The notes under the pieces: model-generated
Seen by the model: only the letters and a program-made list of their open reading frames with translations
Databases searched by the model: none
Told to the model about the DNA's origin: nothing
Position numbers and translations under genes: made by a program
Source of the DNA: Deltaproteobacteria bacterium
GTDB lineage: Bacteria > Desulfobacterota > Desulfobulbia > Desulfobulbales > SURF-16
DNA: 40,025 nt
Reading direction: 5' to 3'
NCBI GenBank assembly: GCA_016219175.1
Contig: JACRCD010000007.1
Span: forward strand, 1 to 40,025
In this document: positions 26,675-34,566 of the stretch, piece after piece
Layout of the letters: each line of letters begins with the position of its first letter
Numbering within the stretch: position 1 is the stretch's first letter

Positions 26675-26752
26675 CCAAGGCAAATAAAAGAGAGTTTCGT
26701 AGCCGGCGCCACAGGTTATGGTTCATTGTTCTTCCTCGGCGGGTTTGCCCCT
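26675..26752. repeat. 78-bp direct repeat, copy 2 (intact mce 3' end + pqiC remnant)
   Basis: The partner of 24882-24959, exactly 1,793 bases away. Here the MCE gene is intact and its TGA overlaps an ATG at 26726 that starts only about 17 codons of pqiC before the inserted segment begins. The remnant cannot make a functional protein. Confidence 0.9.
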
Positions 26753-27760
26753 GAGAACCGCTTCCGGGTGCTGCTCAAGGGTTTCTGACAGCAGCCGCAG
26801 GGCCCGGGCCGCCCGGGCAACCTCCTGCAATGCCGCATTAAGATGTTGCGTGGTTGGGGATTCTTCCTCGGTTAACAACCGGATAGCCTGGGCGGCAGAG
26901 GCCAGCTCAAGGCTTGCCCGGCTCATACTCCTGAACATTGCCGAATCCGTATCGACAAACAAACCGACCTTGCCGGCCGCGGTTTTCACCTGCAACGCAG
27001 CCCCTTCAACCTGGGTTGCGGCGACCTGCACCGCGGCCAAGGTCTGGCCGAGCGCCTTGAGGTCGGTCTGCATCTCTTGAAGGATGGGTGTTCCCGCTCC
27101 ATCCATCTTTGCGGTCAACGCCTGCAGATGGTGCAGGGTCGTTTCAAGAAGCAGGGGCAGTTCCCGCGTCGCTTCCGAGGCAAGAATCCTGTTGACCGAT
27201 TCGCCGATTGCCGCCAGGTCGCTCAGGAATTTTTCCATGGGGAACCGCTGCAGCTTCGAGGAGATTTCCTCGGATGTGGTCGGGATGGTCGGGATCTCAC
27301 TCATCTCCGGGTCCGTGGCAAAGAATTTGGCGGATTTATCGGGATAGAAATCAAGATCAACGTACAGCTGGCCGGTCAGCAGGCTCTGCATGCGCAGCCG
27401 GGCCCGCAGCCCGCGCTCAACCAGCTGCTTGATGGTCTGCCGGTCCTGCAGGTCGATCTGTTCACCGCCGCGTTTCTGGACCACGGAGGAGTCGACCTCA
27501 ACGGTGACCGGCACCAGAAACCGTCTGCTCTCTTCATCGAGCCCAAGTTGAATTCGCTTGACCGTACCCACCGTGACGCCGAGCAGGACCACCGGCGCCC
27601 CGACCTGCAGACCCTGCGCCGCTCCCTCGAAATACATGACGTGCTGACGCCGCTCCCGGAACCACTGGCCGCCGGCCAAAAGCAGGACAGCCACCACCCC
27701 GAGGGTGACGGCGCCGAGCACAAAGATGCCGATTAAGGTCGGGTTGGCGCGTTTGCTCAT
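26723..27760 (-). CDS. mlaD: MlaD-type MCE-domain protein (lipid transport)
   Basis: A 345-residue protein with an N-terminal signal anchor (residues 10-30, I-G-I-F-V-L-G-A-V-T-L-G-V-V-A-V-L-L-L), then an MCE domain at about 38-115 (F-E-G-A-A-Q-G-L-Q-V-G-A-P-V-V-L-L-G-V-T-V-G) and a long helical C-terminal region with P-I-L-Q-E-M-Q-T-D-L. MCE proteins form hexameric rings or tubes that carry phospholipids across the periplasm. It overlaps the ATPase gene by four bases (ATGA, translational coupling). Its stop TGA overlaps the remnant ATG of pqiC. It is longer than MlaD of E. coli (183 aa), closer to longer MCE proteins. Confidence 0.9.
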   Translation of the reverse strand: MSKRANPTLIGIFVLGAVTLGVVAVLLLAGGQWFRERRQHVMYFEGAAQGLQVGAPVVLLGVTVGTVKRIQLGLDEESRRFLVPVTVEVDSSVVQKRGGEQIDLQDRQTIKQLVERGLRARLRMQSLLTGQLYVDLDFYPDKSAKFFATDPEMSEIPTIPTTSEEISSKLQRFPMEKFLSDLAAIGESVNRILASEATRELPLLLETTLHHLQALTAKMDGAGTPILQEMQTDLKALGQTLAAVQVAATQVEGAALQVKTAAGKVGLFVDTDSAMFRSMSRASLELASAAQAIRLLTEEESPTTQHLNAALQEVARAARALRLLSETLEQHPEAVLRGKPAEEEQ

Positions 27761-28506
27761 GCCTCCCCCCTGGTCAGAAAACGGCGCACCTTGGCCTCGC
27801 CCGACTTGAGCGCCTCCCTGGGATTCCCGGTCGCGATCATGGTGCGGGTTTCGCTGTCCAGATAGACGGAGCTGCTGCCGATGTTCAAGATGCTGGCCAG
27901 CTCATGGGTCACGACGACGATAGTCGCGCCAAGACTGTCGCGCAGCTCCAGAATCAAATCATCCAGCCGGCGGGCCGTCAGGGGATCGAGCCCGGAGGAA
28001 GGTTCGTCGATCACCAGAATTTCCGGATCAAGGGCTATGGCCCGGGCCAGGCCGGCCCTTTTTTTCATACCGCCGCTCAGTTCCACCGGATAGAACTCCT
28101 CAAACCCGGCCAGCCCCACCAGGGCAAGCTTGAAGGAGACGATCTCGTCAATCCGGCCTGGCGGCAGTCCGGTGTATTCATGCAAGGGCAGGGCCACGTT
28201 TTCGGCCAGGGTCAAGGAGCTCCACAGGGCGCCGCCCTGGAACATGATGCCCAGTCTCCGCTTCAAGCGCGCCTGCTCCTCCGGGGTCCCGTTCCAGAAG
28301 TCTTCGCCGCTGTAGAACACCGTGCCCGCCGCCGGTCGCTGCAGACCGACCAGGGCGCGCATCAAGGTGGTTTTGCCGCAACCGTTGCCGCCCATGATGA
28401 CAAAGATATCCCCCTTGTTTATGACGCAATTGATATCGTGCTGCACGATGAAATCGCCATAGGTCATGGTCAGATTATGAATCTTGATATGGGGCTCCTT
28501 TTCCAT
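27757..28506 (-). CDS. mlaF: MlaF-type ABC-transporter ATPase
   Basis: A 249-residue ATPase. ATG at 28506 is chosen because it lies two bases after the permease stop and begins M-E-K-E-P-H-I-K-I-H-N-L; a longer frame to 28647 overlaps the permease gene and is not conserved in style. It has Walker A G-N-G-C-G-K-T-T, signature L-S-G-G-M-K-K-R, Walker B I-L-V-I-D-E-P-S-S-G-L-D-P, and switch H in V-V-T-H-E-L-A. It should energise phospholipid transport by the MlaE-type permease. Confidence 0.93.
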   Translation of the reverse strand: MEKEPHIKIHNLTMTYGDFIVQHDINCVINKGDIFVIMGGNGCGKTTLMRALVGLQRPAAGTVFYSGEDFWNGTPEEQARLKRRLGIMFQGGALWSSLTLAENVALPLHEYTGLPPGRIDEIVSFKLALVGLAGFEEFYPVELSGGMKKRAGLARAIALDPEILVIDEPSSGLDPLTARRLDDLILELRDSLGATIVVVTHELASILNIGSSSVYLDSETRTMIATGNPREALKSGEAKVRRFLTRGEA

Positions 28507-28508
28507 GG

Positions 28509-29663
28509 TCAAATCCCCAGATGATAATAAACAATGGTCAACAGCGAGGCGGAGATGGTGATGAGCAGGATGCCGGTCACCACGGCCGAGGTTGCCGCCT
28601 CGCCCACCGCCTCGGCGCTGCGTCCGCACTGTATGCCGCGCAAACAACCGGAATAGGCGACCATGGCGCCGTACACACTGCCCTTGGAAAGTCCCACCAT
28701 GAAATGCTTCAGCTCAAGGGCCTGCAAGGTTTCCGTATAGTACTCGAAGACGCCGATATCAAAAATGGTGATCGAGACCAGCAACCCGGCCAGCATGCCG
28801 ATGAAGCCCGCGTAGAGGGTCAGCAGCGGCATCATCAGCATCAGCGCCAGGATGCGCGGCAAAACCAGAAAATCAATGGGAGAGATGCCCATGGTTTTGA
28901 AGGCGTCAATTTCCTCGTTGACCTGCATGGTGCCGAGCTGGGCGGCGAAGGCCGCGCCGGTGCGGCCGGCGATGATGATGCCGGTCATCAGCGCCCCCAT
29001 CTCGCGCACCATGCCGATGGCCACCAGATCGGCGATAAACCGTTGGGCCCCGACCATGCGCAGCTGATCCGCCCCCAGATAGGCGAGGATAAGACCGACT
29101 AGAAAACAGATGACCGAGACAATAGCCAGGGCCCGGGGGCCGACCTCCTCCATCTCCAGCCACAGATCGCCCATGCGGAACTGGGCGCGGCCAGTGAACA
29201 GACGGCCAAAGGACAAGGTGATCTCGCCGAGAAAATGCAACATCGCGGGCATGCCGCGAAAAAAGTCGATGGTCGCCGCGCCCACCTGAACAAACAAGGT
29301 TTGCCTGCCGCCCCGCCGCCCGCTCACCTTCTGTTCGGGCACGGCAAAGGCCATGGTCAGCAGGTGCCGTACCCCTTCCGGTAACCCGCGCTGGTCCACC
29401 TCAATGCCGCGGCCAACGCAAAATTTCTGGAGGGTGGCCAGAAAGGCCGGAAATCCGGAGTCCCAGGCCCCCAGATCAGCCGAGTGGTAAGTAAGACGGC
29501 GGATATCTTCGCTCAACTCTGACTTCAACTCCCCGGCACACGGCAGATCCTCATCAATGCACCAGCGCCCGCCAAACACGAGTTGCACTTCACCTGAGCC
29601 TTGGCGGCGCATGTCAAGATTCCACGCCTTTTTTCCGCCGGATATGGGATGCGCCTTTTTCAT
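28509..29663 (-). CDS. mlaE: MlaE-type permease with N-terminal STAS-like domain
   Basis: A 384-residue protein starting at ATG 29663. Residues 20-100 look like a STAS-type domain (L-V-F-G-G-R-W, D-L-G-A-W-D-S-G-F-P-A-F), and residues 130-380 are an MlaE/YrbE permease with about five helices and the E-I-D-A-F-K-T-M-G-I-S-P-I-D-F-L-V-L-P-R motif. In E. coli the STAS protein MlaB is separate; here it is fused. It is the first gene of the leftward operon and is followed by the ATPase two bases later. The protein is the membrane part of a phospholipid transporter. A candidate promoter lies at 29789-29816. Confidence 0.92.
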   Translation of the reverse strand: MKKAHPISGGKKAWNLDMRRQGSGEVQLVFGGRWCIDEDLPCAGELKSELSEDIRRLTYHSADLGAWDSGFPAFLATLQKFCVGRGIEVDQRGLPEGVRHLLTMAFAVPEQKVSGRRGGRQTLFVQVGAATIDFFRGMPAMLHFLGEITLSFGRLFTGRAQFRMGDLWLEMEEVGPRALAIVSVICFLVGLILAYLGADQLRMVGAQRFIADLVAIGMVREMGALMTGIIIAGRTGAAFAAQLGTMQVNEEIDAFKTMGISPIDFLVLPRILALMLMMPLLTLYAGFIGMLAGLLVSITIFDIGVFEYYTETLQALELKHFMVGLSKGSVYGAMVAYSGCLRGIQCGRSAEAVGEAATSAVVTGILLITISASLLTIVYYHLGI

Positions 29664-29788
29664 CCTCTGTCAGCCCCTTTTGTGTGCAAATGATTGACAG
29701 AAATGCAGGCGCGTAATGCCTCCAACCCGCCAGGGTCCGCAAAAGCAAGAAGCCATCCAGCGGGACGCGGCCGCACCATCAAGCTTCA

Positions 29789-29816
29789 TCCTATAATCGT
29801 GCCAGGCCCCAAGTCA
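29789..29816 (-). promoter_or_regulatory. Candidate sigma-70 promoter for the mla operon
   Basis: Reading leftward, TTGACT (29816-29811) is followed after 16 bases by TATAGG (29794-29789), about 125 bases before the mlaE ATG. The -35 matches five of six consensus bases and the -10 four. No other strong signals are seen for the leftward genes in the gap 29664-30075. Confidence 0.35.
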
Positions 29817-29975
29817 AGCGGGATAATAAGCAATCTTTTTTTATGCCACGGCTGCGAAACCGGCCAGCTGTTTCAGCGCAACAAAGCCCGGATGTTGCAC
29901 TAGGCAAAAATCGTGTTTCCTTTCTGCCGCATGGATGCGAAATCAGCATGCCCCGCAAAATTCCGGCAAAAGAAA

Positions 29976-30004
29976 TTGACTTTTCCAATGAGAATAATTA
30001 TCGT
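29976..30004 (+). promoter_or_regulatory. Promoter overlapped by a Fur-box-like site
   Basis: TTGACT at 29976-29981 and TATCGT at 29999-30004 are 17 bases apart, a plausible sigma-70 promoter for the GGDEF-EAL gene at 30076. TGAGAATAATTATCG at 29989-30003 matches the 7-1-7 Fur consensus TGATAATNATTATCA at 12 of 14 defined positions and covers the spacer and -10, so binding would block transcription. Confidence 0.6.
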
Positions 30005-30075
30005 AAAATTCTAATAAAATCAACGAGTCCTGTTTGCAGCCAGCAAGCTCAGCCCTCTAATCCTTATCGCTACCC

Positions 30076-32727
30076 TTGCAGGATACTCCATTGCCGCCAT
30101 TGAAAAACCTCCAGCTGCCCTCACCTGATACGGTCCTGGCGCTAACCGCTGAAAAGGTGGAGCAGCTCCGCCGGCAACAGGAGATCATCGAGCAACTGCT
30201 CCGCTTAAGCTTCACCGGCGCCTCGCTTGCGGAACAGCTTGACGCTGCCCTGGAGCTGCTGGTTGATATCCCCTGGATGCCGTTCACGGCAAAAGGCGGC
30301 ATCTTTCTGGCCGACAGCGCCGATCCGGAAACCCTCACCCTGTTCGTGGGAAAAAACATCCCCCAATCCCTGCGGGAACACTGCGCCCGTCTCAAGTTCG
30401 GCGAATGTTTATGCGGGATCGCGGCCAGGGAACGGAAATACATCTTCACCCCTCTTCTTCCCCACCGGCAGAAAATCCGTTACGGCAGCATGGAGGACCA
30501 GAGCCATTACATCGTGCCCATCATCCTGGGCGACCAGCTGCTGGGAATCCTGATGCTCTATGGCCCGGCCGGACACACCAGCAAGGAGAATGAACGGCCG
30601 TTCCTCGAAACAGCCGCCAGCACCCTGGCCCTGCTCATCGAGCGGCAGCAGGCCGCCGACCGCTTGCGCGTAAGCGAGGAGAACCTGAGCAAGGCCCAGC
30701 GCATTGCCCAGCTCGGCTACTGGGATTGGGATGTCCGGAACAACCGCATCACCCGCTCCCAGGAGGTCTTCCGTATCTTCGGCACCACCCCCCGCGAAGA
30801 GCCGGCCACCCTTGAATACTTTTTAAGCCTGGTCCATCCGGATGACGTGGAAGCAGTCACGACTTCGATCCAGGCCGCTTTAGCAACCAACAGCCGCTTC
30901 AGCCTCTCTCATCGCATTCTTCGTCCGGACGGCGAGGTCCGCATTGTTCATGGCGAAGGAGACATCGCCATGGCCGAGGACGGTAAGCCGGGCCGCATCT
31001 TCGGCACGGTGCAGGACATTACCCTGCTCAAACACAGCGAACAGCAGCTGACCTTGGCCGCCCAGGTTTTTGAATCAAGCATTGAGGGAATCACGATCAC
31101 CGATGCCAACGGGGTGATCCAGTCGGTCAATCGGGCCTTCACCCATATCACCGGCTACAGTCCGGAGGAGGCGGTGGGACGCAAACCGAGCATCCTCAAG
31201 TCCGACCGTCACGATGCCGCCTTCTATCATGTCATGTGGCAGGCCCTGCTCACCACCGGCCACTGGGAGGGAGAGATCTGGAACCGCCGGAAAAACGGCG
31301 AGGTCTACCCGGAATGGCTGACCATTACCGCCATCGGCGATGACTTTGGCCGGATTTCGCACTATGTCGCCGTGTTCCACGACATGAGCGAGGTCAGGGG
31401 TTTCGAGGAACAGCTCCGCTTCCAGACCCAGCATGACGCCCTGACCAACCTCCCCAACCGCACCCTGTTGCTTGACCGCCTTACCGTGGCTATCGGCCAT
31501 GCTCAACGGACATTGAAACAGGTGGCCGTCCTGGCCATTGACCTGGACAACTTCAAGCATGTCAACGACAGTCTTGGCCACACCGTGGGCGATCTTCTCC
31601 TCCAGCAGGTGGCCTTGCGGCTCAACGCCTGCTTCCCCCCCGACACCACCATTGCCCGGCTGGGAGGCGACGATTTCGCCGTTCTCATCGAACAGCTGGC
31701 CAATGAACAAAATGTCATACCCCTGGCGGAAACGGTCATCACCGCCTTTGCCCAGCCCTTCAACCTCTCCATCTACGAAACCGTGATCACGGTCAGTATC
31801 GGCATCACCTTCTTCCCCAGTGACGGCAGCGATGCCGGCAATCTGTTGAAGAACGCGGAACTGGCCATGTACCGGGCCAAGGAGGAAGGCAAGAACAAAT
31901 ACCGGTTGTTCACCAGAACCATGAATGCTCAGGTGGTGCACCGCCTCTCCCTGGAAAACAACCTGCGCAGGGCCCTGGAACGGTGCGAGTTCCTGGTCTA
32001 CCACCAGCCCAAGGTATCGCTGGCCACCGGCCGCATCGCCGGCATGGAGGCCCTGGTGCGCTGGCGGACCCAGGACGGACGGCTGATTTCTCCCTTGGAT
32101 TTTATCCCGCTGGCCGAGGAAACCGGCCTCATCATCCCCATCGGCGAACAGGTGTTGCGCCAGGCCTGCCTGGACGCCGGGACGTGGCTGGGGAAACACG
32201 ATGATCGCCTCGTCCTGTCGGTGAACCTCTCCCCCAGACAGTTCCTGCAGCGGGACCTGCTCGCCACCCTGACCGCCATTCTACGCGAAACAAATTTCCC
32301 GGCCCAGCGGCTGGAACTGGAGATCACCGAGAGCGCGGTCATGGCCGACGAACAGGCGGCCATCGCCCTGCTGCTGGAACTGAAAGGTTTGGGCGTGCGG
32401 CTGGCCCTGGACGACTTCGGCACCGGCTACTCCTCCCTGCACTACCTGCGCAAGCTGCCCTTCGACACCATCAAGATGGACCGCTCCTTTGTCAAGGACC
32501 TGCCGGGAGAGCCAAGCTGTGAAGCCATCGCCATCACCATCCTTACCCTGGCCCACACCCTGGGCATGGAGGTGGTGGCGGAAGGGGTGGAGACCACCGA
32601 ACAGCTTGAATTTCTGCGCAGCCGCAACTGCACCGAGATCCAGGGCTATCTGTTCAGTCCGCCGGTGGAGGCGGACGCCTTCGGCGCCATGCTGCGGAGA
32701 AAAATGGGTCTGGCGCTGCCAGGATAA
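30076..32727 (+). CDS. GAF-PAS-PAS-GGDEF-EAL c-di-GMP enzyme
   Basis: An 883-residue protein without membrane segments or signal peptide. The start is TTG, either 30076 or 30091; the latter has AGGA seven bases upstream. A GAF domain (about 30-195, with G-E-C111-L-C113-G) precedes two PAS regions (about 210-310 and 320-430). The GGDEF domain has L-G530-G-D-D-F534, a form compatible with cyclase activity, and the EAL domain has E658-A-L660, G-Y-S-S-L-H-Y and a D-D-F-G-T-G segment, so phosphodiesterase activity is possible too. Which dominates cannot be read from sequence. The Fur-like site upstream suggests iron-linked control. Confidence 0.9.
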   Translation: MQDTPLPPLKNLQLPSPDTVLALTAEKVEQLRRQQEIIEQLLRLSFTGASLAEQLDAALELLVDIPWMPFTAKGGIFLADSADPETLTLFVGKNIPQSLREHCARLKFGECLCGIAARERKYIFTPLLPHRQKIRYGSMEDQSHYIVPIILGDQLLGILMLYGPAGHTSKENERPFLETAASTLALLIERQQAADRLRVSEENLSKAQRIAQLGYWDWDVRNNRITRSQEVFRIFGTTPREEPATLEYFLSLVHPDDVEAVTTSIQAALATNSRFSLSHRILRPDGEVRIVHGEGDIAMAEDGKPGRIFGTVQDITLLKHSEQQLTLAAQVFESSIEGITITDANGVIQSVNRAFTHITGYSPEEAVGRKPSILKSDRHDAAFYHVMWQALLTTGHWEGEIWNRRKNGEVYPEWLTITAIGDDFGRISHYVAVFHDMSEVRGFEEQLRFQTQHDALTNLPNRTLLLDRLTVAIGHAQRTLKQVAVLAIDLDNFKHVNDSLGHTVGDLLLQQVALRLNACFPPDTTIARLGGDDFAVLIEQLANEQNVIPLAETVITAFAQPFNLSIYETVITVSIGITFFPSDGSDAGNLLKNAELAMYRAKEEGKNKYRLFTRTMNAQVVHRLSLENNLRRALERCEFLVYHQPKVSLATGRIAGMEALVRWRTQDGRLISPLDFIPLAEETGLIIPIGEQVLRQACLDAGTWLGKHDDRLVLSVNLSPRQFLQRDLLATLTAILRETNFPAQRLELEITESAVMADEQAAIALLLELKGLGVRLALDDFGTGYSSLHYLRKLPFDTIKMDRSFVKDLPGEPSCEAIAITILTLAHTLGMEVVAEGVETTEQLEFLRSRNCTEIQGYLFSPPVEADAFGAMLRRKMGLALPG

Positions 32728-32733
32728 TCCCCC

Positions 32734-34560
32734 TCAGGGCAGGTCTGCCGGAACGGTCTTGTTGTCATCCTCCAGGCTGATCTGCAGATCCTGCAGGCGT
32801 CGGTAGATTCCCCCCTTGGCCATCAGTTCCCCGTGGCTGCCCTCTTCGGCGATCCGCCCCTGCTCCATGACCAGAATATGGTCCGCCCTGCGGATGGTGG
32901 AGAGCCGGTGGGCAATGACAATGCCGGTCCGGTTGGCCAGGGTGGAGGCGATGGCCCGGTCGATCAGCATCTCTGTTTCGGAATCAACGCTTGAGGTCGC
33001 TTCGTCAAGGATGAGGATTTTCGGATCTCGGGCCAGGACCCGGGCAAAGGCCAGAAGCTGTTTCTGGCCGGCGGACAGATCCATGCCGCCTTCCCCGATC
33101 CGCGTTTCCAGTCCGGCGGGCAGCTTGCCGACCAGCCCGGCCAACTGGGCCTTGTCGATGATTTCCCGCAGCCCCTCCTCATCCATCCGCCTGTCCAGCA
33201 GGATATTTTCCCTGATGCTGGCCGGGACGATGAAGACGTCCTGCATGACCAGCCCGACCTGCTGCCGGAGCCAGCGGGTATTCAAGTCGCGAATATCCCG
33301 GCCGTCAATGAGGATGACCCCGCGGTCCGGGTCATAAAAGCGCTCAAGCAGGTTGACAATGGTCGATTTTCCCGAGCCGGTGGCCCCGACAATGGCCAGG
33401 GTATGTCCCGGCTCGATGCGAAAGGAAAGATCGTGCAGCACCGGCTGGGAGGCATCGTAGCCGAAACCAACCTGGCGGAAGATCACCTCGCCCCGCAGCC
33501 GCGGCTGATCGAGCCGCGGCTGCGGGGACGGCAGGGTGCCCATTGTGTCCAGCAGCTGAAAAATGCGTTCCGCCGACGCCATGGCCGACTGGACGATGGA
33601 ATACTTCTGCGAAAGCTCGCGGATGGGCTGAAAGAAAAGCCGCATATAGGAAAGAAAGGCGACCAGCTCTCCCAGGGTCAGCTGCTGGCGGATGACCTCG
33701 CCGCCCCCGTACCAGATGATACAGCCGGTGGCGGTGGCGCTGAACAGCTCGATGGCCGGCATGAAAATACCGAATATCTTGATCTGATAGAGGTTCTTAT
33801 CCAGATAGCCCCTGCTGAGATCGACAAATTTTTCATGGGTATCCTTTTCCCGCAGAAAGAGCTGGATCACCGCGATGCCGGACAGTGATTCCTGCAAAAA
33901 GGCGTTAATCCTGGCCAGACTGGTGCGGATGGCGCGGAAGGCATCCCTGGCCAGCCGGCTGAACAAAACGATGCTGAGAGCAATCACGGGCAGCAGCAGG
34001 CTTAAGATCAGGGCCAGCCGCCAGTTCATCCAGAAGAGGATAATCATGATGCCGGCCAGCTGGAAAAAATCATTGAAAAGCGTGACGATGACCGAAGTGA
34101 ACATCTCGTGCATGTTCTGGATGTCGTTGGTCAATCGGGTGACGAGCTTGCCGCCGGGATTGTTGTGGAAATAAGCGAGATCCAGCCCCAGCATGTGCTT
34201 GAAAAGCTGCTGCCGCATCTGGTGCATGATGGTCTGACCGGTCCATTCCAGAATCACTACCTGATAAAAATTGGCGGCAAACCCGCCCACGATGACGCCG
34301 ATAAAGATGACGGCCAGCCGGCCAAGGCCATGGATGCGCGCCGTGGTTTCCATGGCCGTGTTGACCACGTAACGGTCGATGCCGAGGCGGACCATGTAGG
34401 GCAGGGCCAGGCTGGCGCCGATGACGATCATCGACAGCATAATGGCCCCCGCCACCTTCAGCCAGTGCGGACGGGAATAGGCCATGATGCGCTGCCACAG
34501 GCTCCTGTCGCCAACCTGTCCCAGATGGTCCTCCTCAAAATATCCGTAGCCGTAATGCAT
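32734..34560 (-). CDS. ABC exporter half-transporter, canonical subunit (MdlB-like)
   Basis: A 608-residue half-transporter starting at ATG 34560, six bases after its partner's stop. Six membrane helices (about 35-320) precede an ATPase domain with Walker A G-A-T-G-S-G-K-S-T near 393, signature L-S-A-G-Q, Walker B D519-E520 and switch H in I-V-I-A-H-R. The catalytic E520 is present. It pairs with the next gene upstream to form a heterodimeric exporter, as in E. coli MdlAB or Bacillus YheIH. Substrate: unknown; multidrug, lipid-like or peptide cargo are known for the family. Confidence 0.92.
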   Translation of the reverse strand: MHYGYGYFEEDHLGQVGDRSLWQRIMAYSRPHWLKVAGAIMLSMIVIGASLALPYMVRLGIDRYVVNTAMETTARIHGLGRLAVIFIGVIVGGFAANFYQVVILEWTGQTIMHQMRQQLFKHMLGLDLAYFHNNPGGKLVTRLTNDIQNMHEMFTSVIVTLFNDFFQLAGIMIILFWMNWRLALILSLLLPVIALSIVLFSRLARDAFRAIRTSLARINAFLQESLSGIAVIQLFLREKDTHEKFVDLSRGYLDKNLYQIKIFGIFMPAIELFSATATGCIIWYGGGEVIRQQLTLGELVAFLSYMRLFFQPIRELSQKYSIVQSAMASAERIFQLLDTMGTLPSPQPRLDQPRLRGEVIFRQVGFGYDASQPVLHDLSFRIEPGHTLAIVGATGSGKSTIVNLLERFYDPDRGVILIDGRDIRDLNTRWLRQQVGLVMQDVFIVPASIRENILLDRRMDEEGLREIIDKAQLAGLVGKLPAGLETRIGEGGMDLSAGQKQLLAFARVLARDPKILILDEATSSVDSETEMLIDRAIASTLANRTGIVIAHRLSTIRRADHILVMEQGRIAEEGSHGELMAKGGIYRRLQDLQISLEDDNKTVPADLP

Positions 34561-34566
34561 GGCGAA

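Noticed and set aside
31075-32199. 374-codon leftward frame within the GGDEF-EAL gene
   Set aside because: Lies opposite conserved GGDEF and EAL motifs, so it is a shadow.
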